This document shows positions 1 through 8,935 of a DNA stretch of 64,000 nt, piece by piece; the first letter of the stretch is position 1, and each line of letters starts with the position of its first letter. Under the pieces are notes generated by a model. It was not told the DNA's origin. It saw only the letters and a program-made list of their open reading frames with translations, and did no database searches. The position numbers and the translations under genes were made by a program. The stretch lies in assembly GCA_049597955.1 (NCBI GenBank), contig JBMYND010000004.1, forward strand, positions 106,870 to 170,869, written 5' to 3'. The DNA is from JAYPAN01 sp049597955. Its GTDB lineage: Bacteria; Pseudomonadota; Alphaproteobacteria; RS24.

Positions 1-125
1 ACCGCCAGCACACGGTCAAAAGCGGTTGGCCCCAATGCGCCGCGCCAGACGGCCAGCAACACACCGGCGCCCAGACCCAACAGGGTCAGCCCCAAACAGA
101 AATGCGCTGCATCCAACAAGCTCAT
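1..125 (-). CDS. mrpF: Mrp-type Na+/H+ antiporter subunit F (partial, C-terminus outside window)
   Basis: Only the first ~41 codons lie in the window; the gene runs off the left edge. The ATG at 125 overlaps the mrpE stop (ATGA), typical of translational coupling in mrp/pha/mnh operons. The visible protein has a hydrophobic first helix followed by GPTAFDRVLA, matching the conserved G-P-x-x-x-D-R-V-L-A motif of MrpF/MnhF after TM1. The family forms a small membrane subunit of the multi-subunit cation/proton antiporter. The order E then F agrees with the usual mrpEFG arrangement. Assignment is by motif and context; most of the protein cannot be seen. Confidence 0.8.
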   Translation of the reverse strand, partial: MSLLDAAHFCLGLTLLGLGAGVLLAVWRGALGPTAFDRVLA

Positions 126-607
126 GCCGCGCCTCCCTCAAGCCCGGAAACCCGGGCATCCATTTCGGGTTCCAGCACGGCATCGGAAAAATCTTTTGTC
201 AGCCCGTGAACCAGAATTTCATTGGCGCTTTCATCAACCTGCACCGATACGGTGCCGGGTGTCAGCGTGATAAAATTGGCATGGGTCACCAGCCCGGCCA
301 CGCTTTTTTGACCGGCTTTGACAGTCACCATTTGCGGGCTGGCCGTTTCCGGCTTCAAAATCACTTTAATAACGCCGATATTGGATTTCAGAATTTCCCA
401 TATCAACCAAAGCGTCACTTTTGGCAGGCGCAGAAATATCTCCATTGGCAAACCCTCCCCGTCGAGGATTTGCATGCGCGCCGCAATCAATGAGACGCCC
501 AGCGCGCTGACAAAACCAAGGGTTAAAAGCAGGCCGGTATAATGGCCGGACAGGGCCAGCCAAAGCGCATACATCAGGGCGGTTGAGGTTAAAACGGCTC
601 GCATCAT
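122..607 (-). CDS. mrpE: Mrp-type Na+/H+ antiporter subunit E
   Basis: A 161-residue protein of normal length for MnhE/MrpE/PhaE. Two hydrophobic helices lie in the first ~45 residues, followed by the family-like stretch LPKVTLWLIWEILKSNIGVIKVIL (about residues 60-84, quoted here in part as a region) and a C-terminal soluble domain with THANFITLTPGTVSV-type sequence, which is characteristic of MrpE. It would be an accessory membrane subunit of the hetero-oligomeric antiporter that exports Na+ in exchange for H+. Two adjacent Met codons (607 and 604) are possible starts. Its stop overlaps the mrpF start. The larger subunits A-D are not in the window. Confidence 0.88.
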   Translation of the reverse strand: MMRAVLTSTALMYALWLALSGHYTGLLLTLGFVSALGVSLIAARMQILDGEGLPMEIFLRLPKVTLWLIWEILKSNIGVIKVILKPETASPQMVTVKAGQKSVAGLVTHANFITLTPGTVSVQVDESANEILVHGLTKDFSDAVLEPEMDARVSGLEGGAA

Positions 608-636
608 GCTTTCAGAATAAAGGATTACCGGGTCGG

Positions 637-670
637 AAAAACAGGCGGCACCTTTTGGCCCGCCTGTTTT
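637..670 (-). terminator. Hairpin terminator between the SDR gene and mrpE
   Basis: An 11-bp inverted repeat (AAAACAGGCGG / CCGCCTGTTTT) with an 11-nt loop lies just after the stop of the short-chain dehydrogenase gene. Read on the minus strand it ends in a T run, so it fits an intrinsic terminator for that gene. The A-rich left flank would also allow weak bidirectional action. Confidence 0.7.
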
Positions 671-675
671 CAGTT

Positions 676-1584
676 TTACGAATTGGCGGCTTGAATCAGC
701 TCAAAGAAACGCCGTGTCTGGTCGCCGCCCTGAAACAGGGCTTCGGCTTCATCATCAAGTTTCGAGATTTGTTCCCAATTATCGGCGACCTGCTCGGCGG
801 TCGGCTCATTGCCGAGATACATGCCACGGGTTTCAACAATTTGGGCGGCGGCAAAGGCACCGGCACCGGCGCAAATAATTTTGCCGGTCGGGGCGTTTTC
901 CGAACACATAAAGACAACAGCCGGTGTCACCAGTTCCGGCTTCAGCGCATCTTCCATTTCAGCCGGCATCAGATTTGCCGTCATCCGCGTCCAGGCTACC
1001 GGCGCCAGCGCATTGACATGGATATTGTCTTTTTGGCCTTCCAGCTTCAACGTATTGATAAAGCCGACAACGCCCAGCTTGGCCGCGCCATAATTGGCCT
1101 GACCGAAATTGCCATACAGGCCGGAAGACGAAGACGTGACCATGATACGGCCATAGCCCTGTTCTTTCATAATCGGCCAAACCGCTTTGGTCGGCTTCAT
1201 TGTGCCAAATAAATGCACATCAACAACAAAGGTGAAATCGCCAATTTCCATTTTGGCAAAGCTTTTGTCGCGCAGCACACCGGCATTATTGACCAGCACA
1301 TCAATGCGGCCATAAGCATCCATGGCTTGCTTCACCATATTGTCAACACCGACATCATCGGTCACTGAGGAGCCATTTGAAATGGCCTCGCCGCCCGCCG
1401 CCTTGATTTCTGCAACAACGGCTTCTGCTGCTTCCGACGAGCCGCCCGAACCGTCAACCGCGCCGCCCAAATCATTGACCACCACTTTCGCGCCGCGACG
1501 GGCAAATTCCAATGCGTGACAACGGCCCAGACCGCCACCGGCACCGGTGACGATGACAACCTTATCGGTAAAGTCCAAACTCAT
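676..1584 (-). CDS. Short-chain dehydrogenase/reductase (SDR family)
   Basis: A 302-residue NAD(P)-dependent oxidoreductase. Visible SDR hallmarks are the dinucleotide-binding TGAGGGLG (residues 13-20), NNAG (99-102), and the catalytic run SSSSGLYGNFGQANYGAAK with Tyr165 and Lys169. The insertion after the second strand (NDLGGAVDGSGGSS) and the overall layout resemble the (3R)-hydroxyacyl-CoA dehydrogenase domain of peroxisomal multifunctional enzyme 2 (HSD17B4-type), which suggests acyl-CoA or steroid-like substrates. The C-terminal ~60 residues are beyond the core Rossmann fold. A nearby acyl-CoA synthetase on the other strand supports a role in fatty-acid metabolism, but the substrate is inference. 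Confidence 0.85.
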   Translation of the reverse strand: MSLDFTDKVVIVTGAGGGLGRCHALEFARRGAKVVVNDLGGAVDGSGGSSEAAEAVVAEIKAAGGEAISNGSSVTDDVGVDNMVKQAMDAYGRIDVLVNNAGVLRDKSFAKMEIGDFTFVVDVHLFGTMKPTKAVWPIMKEQGYGRIMVTSSSSGLYGNFGQANYGAAKLGVVGFINTLKLEGQKDNIHVNALAPVAWTRMTANLMPAEMEDALKPELVTPAVVFMCSENAPTGKIICAGAGAFAAAQIVETRGMYLGNEPTAEQVADNWEQISKLDDEAEALFQGGDQTRRFFELIQAANS

Positions 1585-1686
1585 TTTCTATCTCCCAAAT
1601 TAAGTCTGTGCTTGTTGTGCATGAAGCAGGCTTTCCGGTCAAGCGGTCTTGCGGGTAAAGGCTGGGGATTGCGCTTTAAGGCGCTT

Positions 1687-2739
1687 TTAGGCGGCTTTGG
1701 CCGGAGCCAGACCTGCTGCTTGCGCCAGCAGCCGATAGGATTTTTGGCGGGCCGCCAAATCAGGGATCAGCGTCAATGCTATCACTTCGTCAAAGCCGTA
1801 ATCGCGCACCAGCCCATCGAGCCTTGTCATAACCTGCTCTGATGTGCCGGTGGCACTGCGGGCGCTGACCATGTCAAACAGTGCGCTTTCTTGCGGCTCC
1901 GCTTGCCAGTCTTGCGCTTCCTGCAGGCTTGGAAAGCGTCCGGCCTTGTTTTGCATGAGCCGGGTCGCCCACATATTGCGCGGGCGGGCCAGATAGGCGG
2001 CTTCTTCTTGGCTGTCGGCGACCAGCACGGAAGTTGCCAATATCAGCTTTGGCGCGGCCAAATGGCGCGACGGGCGGAACAAATCCTTATAAAGGCGCGT
2101 CGCTTCGCCGATATTCTCCGGATTGATAAAATGCGCATAAACATAAGGCAGGCCCATTTGCGCCGCATACACCGCGCCATCGCCGCCCGACCCCAAAATA
2201 AACACCGGCACTTGTTCTTGCCCCATGGGTTGGGCATGAATCCCCTGATAGGGGTGGTCGTCAGGAAAGCCGCCATTATCGCCCGACAGGCCATTGGCAT
2301 CTTCAAGAAATTGAACCAGCATTTCCACTTGTTGCGGAAATACTTCGACCGGCCAGGCTTGCGGTCCGGCCTGCAAGGCGGCCGCTGTGCGCGCATCGCC
2401 GCCCGGCGCACGACCAAGCCCCAAATCAATGCGGCCTGCATGCAGGCTGGCCAGCATGCGAAATTGTTCGGCCACTTTCATTGGGCTGTAATGCGGCAGC
2501 ATAATGCCGCCGGAGCCGACCCGAATATGCTGGGTTTGCGCGGCGATATGGCCAATCAAGATTTCCGGCGCGGCACCGGCAAAGGCGGATGTATTGTGAT
2601 GCTCGGCCAGCCAAAAGCGGTGAAAGCCCAGCTCATCAAGGGTTTGGGCGACAGCCACGGTTTCTTCAACCGCCTGTTTGGCTGTCCCATTTGTGGTAAT
2701 GGCTGATTGATCCAGCCCGTTCAAAACAAACCCGCTCAT
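1687..2739 (-). CDS. LLM-class flavin-dependent oxidoreductase (luciferase-like)
   Basis: A 350-residue bacterial luciferase-like (TIM barrel, FMNH2 or F420-dependent) monooxygenase. Recognisable segments are FHRFWLAEHHN near residues 39-49, the GSGGIMLPHYSPMKVAEQFRML region near 76-95 (described, not fully quoted), and GRIDLGLGRAPGGD near 102-115, all conserved in the YhbW/alkanal-monooxygenase-like group. It probably oxidises an unidentified small organic substrate with reduced flavin supplied by another enzyme. It is co-oriented with the SDR gene (about 100 bp apart) and diverges from the acyl-CoA synthetase. Substrate unknown. Confidence 0.85.
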   Translation of the reverse strand: MSGFVLNGLDQSAITTNGTAKQAVEETVAVAQTLDELGFHRFWLAEHHNTSAFAGAAPEILIGHIAAQTQHIRVGSGGIMLPHYSPMKVAEQFRMLASLHAGRIDLGLGRAPGGDARTAAALQAGPQAWPVEVFPQQVEMLVQFLEDANGLSGDNGGFPDDHPYQGIHAQPMGQEQVPVFILGSGGDGAVYAAQMGLPYVYAHFINPENIGEATRLYKDLFRPSRHLAAPKLILATSVLVADSQEEAAYLARPRNMWATRLMQNKAGRFPSLQEAQDWQAEPQESALFDMVSARSATGTSEQVMTRLDGLVRDYGFDEVIALTLIPDLAARQKSYRLLAQAAGLAPAKAA

Positions 2740-2880
2740 TATTCCAGCCTAGCCGAGATGCGGGGCGAAAACCAGATGCAATGCGCGATGACCGGCGCGC
2801 CAATTTTGCACTTGCCGCCAATCGCCATCTGATTAAACTCCACGCGTCAATAAGCGATTGAAAAATCTGGGAGGGTTTTG

Positions 2881-4584
2881 ATGTATCAGGAATTGAAAGA
2901 TGTGCGCGCCGAACTGACCGGGCCGGAAGGTATGTTTGCCATTACCGAAACAGAAATTCGCGGGCAAATGTTGAAAACCTATGCGCTGGCGCCGCCCTCC
3001 TTGCGCGAGATATGGCAATTGGCTGCTGCCCATGGCGACCGCGAATATCTGGTATATGAAGGTGCGCGCTGGACTTATACCCAAGCCCATGCTGAAGCGG
3101 CATCGATCGCCAATTGGGTGCAGGCGCAGGGCATAAAGCAGGGCGACCGCGTGGCTTTGGCCATGCGCAATTACCCTGAATGGATGCTGTGCTATTGGGC
3201 GCTCACCTCTATCGGTGTTGCTGTGGTTGGGTTTAATGCGTGGTGGGTGACGGATGAGCTTGATTACGGCCTGTCCGATTCCGAGCCGAAAGCCTTTATT
3301 TGCGATGCTGAGCGGCTTGAAAATCTGCAACCGATACGCGACAAATATGCTGATATGCTTGTCATTGGCGTGCGTTTGCCTGAGCCGGTCGCCGGGGTGA
3401 TTGATTATGCCGAATTGAAAAATTTCGGCGGCAGCTTGCCGGATGCGACAATTGATGGGGATGAGGATGCGTGTATTTTTTACACATCCGGCACAACCGG
3501 ACGGCCCAAAGGCGCGCAATTAACCCATCGCGGCTGCGTCACCAATATTATGAACATTGCCTGCATGAATGCCTGCACGGCCAGGGCGCTGGCCCGTGTG
3601 AACGGCACGGAAGACCAATTGCCGGCACCGGGTGAAGCGCCGCCGGCCGTGGCATTGGTCACGACGCCGCTATTTCATGTCACTGCCAATAATTGCGGTA
3701 TTCAGCCTGCGACTTTGGCCGGTGGCAAGCTGGTGCACATGTATAAATGGGATGCCGGTGAGGCCTTGAAGCTTATTGAGAATGAAAAAATCAACAGCAT
3801 GGGCGGTGTGCCGGTCATGTCGCGCGAATTGATTGCCCATCCTGATTTTGACAAATATGACACATCTTCGCTGGTTACGCTGGGCGGGGGTGGTGCGCAA
3901 TTGCAACCGGATTTGGTCGGTAAAATCGACCAAAAATTGCCCACTGGCAAGCCGGCCACCGGCTATGGCATGACCGAAACCTGCGGTATTATCACTTCGA
4001 TTTCCGGTGACTATTTTGTTGACCGACCGGAGAGCTGCGGCATGGTCGCCCCCAGCATGGAGGCGCGTGTGGTTGATGCATCGGGCAATGTGCTCAGTGT
4101 TGGGGAAGTCGGCGAATTATGTATTCGCGGGTCAAATGTCATTAAAGGCTATCTCAATCGGCCCGATGCGACGGCGGAAACGATTATTGATGGCTGGCTG
4201 CATACAGGCGATGTGGCGCGGCTGGACGAAGATGGGTTTGTCTATATTGTGGACCGCGCCAAGGATATGGTGTTGCGCGGCGGTGAAAACATTTATTGCG
4301 CCGAGGTTGAAAGCGCGATTTTCAAACATGACAATGTGGCCGAATGCGCGGTATTCGGTGTTGCCGATGAGCGTTTGGGCGAAGAAGTCGCCGCGGCTGT
4401 GGTGATTGCGCCTGGCGCTGAGCTTGACGCAGATGAATTGCGCGCCCATTGCAGCAATTTATTGGCAAAATTCAAAATTCCGCGTTATATCTGGCTGCGC
4501 AACGACCTGTTGCCGCGCAATGCCAATGGAAAATTCCTGAAGCGCGAATTGCGTGACACGCTGGATCCGGCAGACGCCAAATAG
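2881..4584 (+). CDS. Acyl-CoA synthetase / AMP-dependent ligase (class I adenylate-forming)
   Basis: A 567-residue adenylate-forming enzyme that would activate a carboxylic acid with ATP and join it to CoA. The phosphate-binding motif YTSGTTGRPKG starts at residue 201; downstream are the GYGMTETCG motif, the GWLHTGD motif, and the C-terminal hinge and lysine region (VDRAKDMVLRGGENIYCAEVE, then NANGKFLKRELR with the catalytic Lys). The ATG at 2881 follows GGGAGGG at a normal distance; an upstream TTG in frame has no such signal. The sequence resembles long- or medium-chain fatty-acid ligases. The chain length preferred cannot be read from sequence. Confidence 0.9.
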   Translation: MYQELKDVRAELTGPEGMFAITETEIRGQMLKTYALAPPSLREIWQLAAAHGDREYLVYEGARWTYTQAHAEAASIANWVQAQGIKQGDRVALAMRNYPEWMLCYWALTSIGVAVVGFNAWWVTDELDYGLSDSEPKAFICDAERLENLQPIRDKYADMLVIGVRLPEPVAGVIDYAELKNFGGSLPDATIDGDEDACIFYTSGTTGRPKGAQLTHRGCVTNIMNIACMNACTARALARVNGTEDQLPAPGEAPPAVALVTTPLFHVTANNCGIQPATLAGGKLVHMYKWDAGEALKLIENEKINSMGGVPVMSRELIAHPDFDKYDTSSLVTLGGGGAQLQPDLVGKIDQKLPTGKPATGYGMTETCGIITSISGDYFVDRPESCGMVAPSMEARVVDASGNVLSVGEVGELCIRGSNVIKGYLNRPDATAETIIDGWLHTGDVARLDEDGFVYIVDRAKDMVLRGGENIYCAEVESAIFKHDNVAECAVFGVADERLGEEVAAAVVIAPGAELDADELRAHCSNLLAKFKIPRYIWLRNDLLPRNANGKFLKRELRDTLDPADAK

Positions 4585-4619
4585 GGCGCGCCTAACGACA
4601 ACTGCCTGCGGGCAAGAAT

Positions 4620-7600
4620 ATGAGGGGCATTTTGGCTCTTAAAAACAGACTTGTCTGCTCAAGCGCGCTCACCCTTATGCTCGCTGCCGGCCTTGTTTTA
4701 TCCGGCACAATGCGCGCCGCAGCGTTTAATATCACCACTGCCACCACCGACCCGGTCACCTCGGGCGATACGGGCAGCACGCTGAGCAGCGACAACAGGC
4801 ACACAATCACATCAGCCGGCGGCATCGCCGCATTGGGTTTGAGCAATACCAATGCGGTGGTTCTGCTCAATCATACAGATGCGGTTGATGTCTTTATTAA
4901 CGGGCTGATTGGTGTGCGTGACGAAAATGATGACCGCTCAACCAAATATGACACCTCCAACAAGACCGGCCTTTTGGCGACCGGCGGCGACTACGACATT
5001 TTGCTGGGGGCGTCGGCGCGGATTTATTTGACCGATGCAGGCGGGCGCACCGATAATGATGGCGACGGCGTGGCCGACGGTTTGCTTGATGATAATGGCG
5101 ATTTTGTTGCCGGCGCGTTTGCCCGCGACACGGCGCGCACCGGCTTGGCGGTAACCAATGCTCTGACCGGCAATGTGATCGCCACGCTTGGCAGTCTGAT
5201 GGAAGTGCATGGCAATGACAGTTTCGCTGTTCGTCTGACCGGTGCGCTGACCGGTTATGTTAATCTGGAAGGCAGCCTGTTCATGCTTGGCAGTGCGACC
5301 AATCCGGGCGATGCGGCGGGCGTGTCGATTGAAGCAAATGTCAGTGAATTTGTCCGGCTTGGGGCGGTGACGGCTTGGGGCGAGAATATACGCGGCTTGT
5401 CGGTTAATGCCGATATTGCCAAGAGCCTGCAATTGGAAGGGCGTATCCAGACTTATGGCTTTGGCTCGCTGACCGTCAATAATCGCGGTCTGGGCGCGAA
5501 TGATACCAATGTGCTTGATGCCAATGAGCTGAAAATCGGCGGTTCGGCTGCCTATATTGGCAGCAATGGCGGCGTGACAATCGGTGAAGGGCTTTTGATT
5601 AACGGGCCAGTCAATGGCACAATGACGCGCCCGGAAAATGAAGCCATTATCGCCATGCGGACGGCGCGCAATAATGGCGATGATGTTACCGCGACCAAAA
5701 ACCAGCCCTATTTCTATGATGAAAACCGTGGCACGGGGTCGCTGGAAGTTTATGGCTCGGCACCGGCGCTTGATATTGACGGCGCGACATTGGCACCGGT
5801 GACGGAACGATTTTTTGACCGCTTTGACGATGATGATGATGACAATGCCAATGAAGTTCTGGCCCGCACATTCACCTATTCGCACGGGCTGATAAATCGC
5901 GGCGCGATTTCCGCCAGCGGTCTGAATGACGGCATTTCTGCCACCGGCATCAGGCTGGGCGCAAATAACACCACCACGCTGCAAGGCGGTTTTTTGAATA
6001 TGGGGTCGCTCACAGTCTCGGCCTATAATAATGATGCAACCGCCCTTGATATTGGCGCCAATGCCAGCCTGACCAGCGGCGTGCGCACAGATAACAGCAT
6101 TATTTTGAACACTGGCACCATTGTTTCAAGCATCACAACAAATACCAATTCCCAAGCCAATGTGACGGCTGACACTTATGCCGCGCGGGCGCTTCACATT
6201 GCCGATGGCACAATTCCGGCGGGCAGCTTGCTGGTCAATCAGGGCCGGATTTCGGCCGTTTCTGGCCATATTGACGGGACAGTTTCTTCTGCCGGCAGCC
6301 AAGCCTATGCGGTGGATGCGCGAGACTTTGCCGGTGCGCTGAACCTCACCCAGCAATTCAAACAAGCGGACAGCGTCAATAATGCCGGTATTTATCTTGG
6401 CACCGGCGATTTGGATGTTGACCGAGCCGGTGCCACCGACAGTGACGGCAATGTCATTGGCGATGGGCGGGTCAATTCGCTTGATGTCATTGCCCCGACC
6501 ATAACCGGCAATATCAGGTTTAATTCTGGCGATTTTGATAACCGGCTGGACATCTCCGCCGGTTCGCTGACCGGCGATATTATTTTCGGTGGCGGCGCGG
6601 ATGAACTGGTTTTGAGCAGTGTGGCGGGCGAAGAAAACGCCACCACCTTTACCGGCAAAATCAGCAAAACGTCGGGCGATTTGACACAGACTTTGACGCT
6701 GGCACTGACCGGCAAGTCGAGTCTGGTTTTTGCCGGGCAGGAAGCAGACGGTTATCGCGGTCTTTCCATTGCTGCTTTGAGCCTTGCCGGTGACGCCAAT
6801 TTGGGTTTTCAGATTGATGCCAATGCTGAGGGGCTGACCGCGACCACACCGATTGTCAATGTCGCCGCGCTGACGTTGACCGGCAGTGATATTCGCATCT
6901 CGCCGACTATTGACGGTGTGTTTCCGGAAACGCAAACATTCCGGCTTTTGCAAACCACCGGCGATTTATCGGCCTATCAGACGACCATTAATGATTATTT
7001 GGGTGGCACAAGGCCTTTCATCTATAATGTGTCGCTGGATATTGCCGACACAAATAATGCCATTGATGCGACATTCGCCATTAAATCAGCCGCAGAAATG
7101 GGGTTGAACCGCACGCAAGCTGCCGCGCGCGATGTGGTGCTGGCGCATATGAGGGGTCAATCCGATTTGGGCCGCGCCATTACCGGCTTTACCACGGCGG
7201 AAGATTTCAAAACCGGCTTTGACCAATTACTGCCGCATTATGGTGACGGCACATTCCGTCAACTGGCGGCGCTGGCTGATGGTGCAAATGGCGCGATTAG
7301 CCAGCATATGCGCATTGCCAAGGCGGCCGGCGGTCGCAAGTCAGATGGCTGGGTGCAACAATTTGGCGATTATCTGAACCTCGAAGCCACAGCTGACCGC
7401 CCGCGTGTGAATGGCAGTTCTTATGGTGTGTCCTTTGGCTATGACAGCGCGCTTTTCGGGCTTGATGCGCTTGGGCTGTTCGGTCAGCTTGGCTGGACGG
7501 GCGTTGAAGAACAAAACAGTCGCTTTAATGAGCTGCGCGGCGAGCATTTCTCTGCCGGTCTTTATCTTGCCGACAGTTTTGGGCCGGTTGAGCTTGAGGC

Positions 7601-8183
7601 AAGCGGGCAAATGACATTAAGCCAGCTTGAGTCGCGCCGCCTTGTGGAGTTTGGCAATTTGCGCGACACGCTGACCGCCGATTGGCAGGGGCAGAGCAGC
7701 GCCGCGACAGTAAAGCTTGCCCTGCCGGTTCTGTCGGGTCGCCATTTTTTGAGCGCCGAAATGGGGGCCAATTATGCCGCCATGACGCATGATGATATTC
7801 GCGAAACCGGCAGTCTCAATTCAGGTCTGGCGATGTTTGTGAATAATGGCGAATCCAGCCGCAGCGGCACTTGGCTCGGCTTGCGCGGCGGGATGCGCTT
7901 TACCGGCTCCGGCTATTCGCCGATTGACTGGCGGCCCAATTATTTCATCGGCCAACGCCTTGCCGGTGACAATGAACCCTTTGCCGCGCAGGCAGGCTTT
8001 ACCGGCTCGCCCGCCAATTCATTCGCCTTTAACAGCTATGCGCCCAATGAAGACAGTATTTTATTTGGTCTTGGCTTGTCGGCACAAAATGATTATTTCG
8101 CGCTGGAATTCACCTATCGCGCCGAAATAGCCGACAGCTATGAAGTGCATGGCGGTGGTTTGGGCGTTCGCCTGCGCTTTTAA
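4620..8183 (+). CDS. Type V autotransporter (large surface/secreted passenger with beta-barrel)
   Basis: A 1187-residue protein with a cleavable signal peptide (basic start, hydrophobic core 14-30, likely cut after AAA at ~35). Residues ~40-860 form a Gly/Asn/Asp/Thr-rich passenger with many short beta-strand repeats of beta-helix type. Residues ~905-1187 form an autotransporter beta-barrel with alternating hydrophobic strands, ending in the terminal Phe (LGVRLRF) that outer-membrane proteins use for BAM recognition. Two acidic stretches stand out: TDNDGDGVADGLLDDNGD near 145-162 and a run of six Asp near 401-406, possible Ca2+ sites. No protease triad or named adhesin domain is visible, so the passenger function is unknown. 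Confidence 0.85.
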   Translation: MRGILALKNRLVCSSALTLMLAAGLVLSGTMRAAAFNITTATTDPVTSGDTGSTLSSDNRHTITSAGGIAALGLSNTNAVVLLNHTDAVDVFINGLIGVRDENDDRSTKYDTSNKTGLLATGGDYDILLGASARIYLTDAGGRTDNDGDGVADGLLDDNGDFVAGAFARDTARTGLAVTNALTGNVIATLGSLMEVHGNDSFAVRLTGALTGYVNLEGSLFMLGSATNPGDAAGVSIEANVSEFVRLGAVTAWGENIRGLSVNADIAKSLQLEGRIQTYGFGSLTVNNRGLGANDTNVLDANELKIGGSAAYIGSNGGVTIGEGLLINGPVNGTMTRPENEAIIAMRTARNNGDDVTATKNQPYFYDENRGTGSLEVYGSAPALDIDGATLAPVTERFFDRFDDDDDDNANEVLARTFTYSHGLINRGAISASGLNDGISATGIRLGANNTTTLQGGFLNMGSLTVSAYNNDATALDIGANASLTSGVRTDNSIILNTGTIVSSITTNTNSQANVTADTYAARALHIADGTIPAGSLLVNQGRISAVSGHIDGTVSSAGSQAYAVDARDFAGALNLTQQFKQADSVNNAGIYLGTGDLDVDRAGATDSDGNVIGDGRVNSLDVIAPTITGNIRFNSGDFDNRLDISAGSLTGDIIFGGGADELVLSSVAGEENATTFTGKISKTSGDLTQTLTLALTGKSSLVFAGQEADGYRGLSIAALSLAGDANLGFQIDANAEGLTATTPIVNVAALTLTGSDIRISPTIDGVFPETQTFRLLQTTGDLSAYQTTINDYLGGTRPFIYNVSLDIADTNNAIDATFAIKSAAEMGLNRTQAAARDVVLAHMRGQSDLGRAITGFTTAEDFKTGFDQLLPHYGDGTFRQLAALADGANGAISQHMRIAKAAGGRKSDGWVQQFGDYLNLEATADRPRVNGSSYGVSFGYDSALFGLDALGLFGQLGWTGVEEQNSRFNELRGEHFSAGLYLADSFGPVELEASGQMTLSQLESRRLVEFGNLRDTLTADWQGQSSAATVKLALPVLSGRHFLSAEMGANYAAMTHDDIRETGSLNSGLAMFVNNGESSRSGTWLGLRGGMRFTGSGYSPIDWRPNYFIGQRLAGDNEPFAAQAGFTGSPANSFAFNSYAPNEDSILFGLGLSAQNDYFALEFTYRAEIADSYEVHGGGLGVRLRF

Positions 8184-8189
8184 GCCAGC

Positions 8190-8870
8190 TTACAGCGCGT
8201 CAAACAGGCCCGGTTTCAGCCTTTTGGCGGCGGCGGCGAATTCGGCATAATCATCAATAATCGCATCCGCTTCCAATTCTTCCAGCGACACGCGGCGATA
8301 GCCGAAACTGACGCAAATACTGGCGACATTGGCAGCTTTTGCGCTGCCTGTATCAGCCTCGCTGTCGCCAACCATAATGGCCTCACTGGCGGCGACACCA
8401 AGCCGCCGCAAGGCTTCTTCAATCGGCTCGGGATCGGGTTTGCGCGTCGGCAATGTATCGCCGCCGACCAGCGTATCGAAAAACCCGTGCAGACCGAGCC
8501 GGAACAAGAGTTTGGCTGACAAGCCCTCGCGCTTATTGGTGACCACCGCCATTGGAATGCCAGCCTTTTTTGCGCTTTGCAAAACCGGCAGCAAATTGTC
8601 AAAAATGCGCGTATTGTCGTCAATATGGGCGTCATACCAAAGCACGAATTCTTCGGTCGCCGCATCCAGCATATCATCGGGCAGGGTGATGCCGTTCTCG
8701 GCAAAACCGCGTTGCAAAATCATCCGTGCCCCGCCACCAATCATATTGTGAATGGCGGTATTTGGCACAGGCGCGCAATCATGGTGGGCCAGAACATAAT
8801 TCATGGCGGCATGTAAATCCGGATTGGTATCGGCCAGCGTGCCGTCAAGGTCGAATAAAAGGGCGGGCAT
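8190..8870 (-). CDS. gph: Phosphoglycolate phosphatase (HAD superfamily)
   Basis: A 226-residue HAD subfamily IA phosphatase. Motif I is LLFDLDGTLADT (nucleophile Asp7, acid/base Asp9), motif II VVTNKREG, and motif III with TRKPDPEPIEEALRRLG followed by MVGDSEADTGSAKAA. This matches Gph, which removes 2-phosphoglycolate formed by DNA repair or Rubisco oxygenation. The start follows AAGGAGA on the minus strand. It ends 6 bp after the convergent autotransporter stop. Other HAD-IA phosphatases (for example pyrophosphatase PpaX) are possible, but the length and motifs favour Gph. Confidence 0.87.
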   Translation of the reverse strand: MPALLFDLDGTLADTNPDLHAAMNYVLAHHDCAPVPNTAIHNMIGGGARMILQRGFAENGITLPDDMLDAATEEFVLWYDAHIDDNTRIFDNLLPVLQSAKKAGIPMAVVTNKREGLSAKLLFRLGLHGFFDTLVGGDTLPTRKPDPEPIEEALRRLGVAASEAIMVGDSEADTGSAKAANVASICVSFGYRRVSLEELEADAIIDDYAEFAAAAKRLKPGLFDAL

Positions 8871-8935
8871 AATGTCTCCTTACATCACCCGCATAGCGAA
8901 TGACAAGCGCGCCCGCGTCATGCTACACGGGATTC

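Noticed and set aside
4938..5984. Long open frame antisense to the autotransporter (348 codons, minus strand)
   Set aside because: It lies fully inside a gene with clear signal peptide and barrel domain, has low-complexity Ile/Ala/Gly/Arg content from reading repeats backwards, and no SD or known motif.
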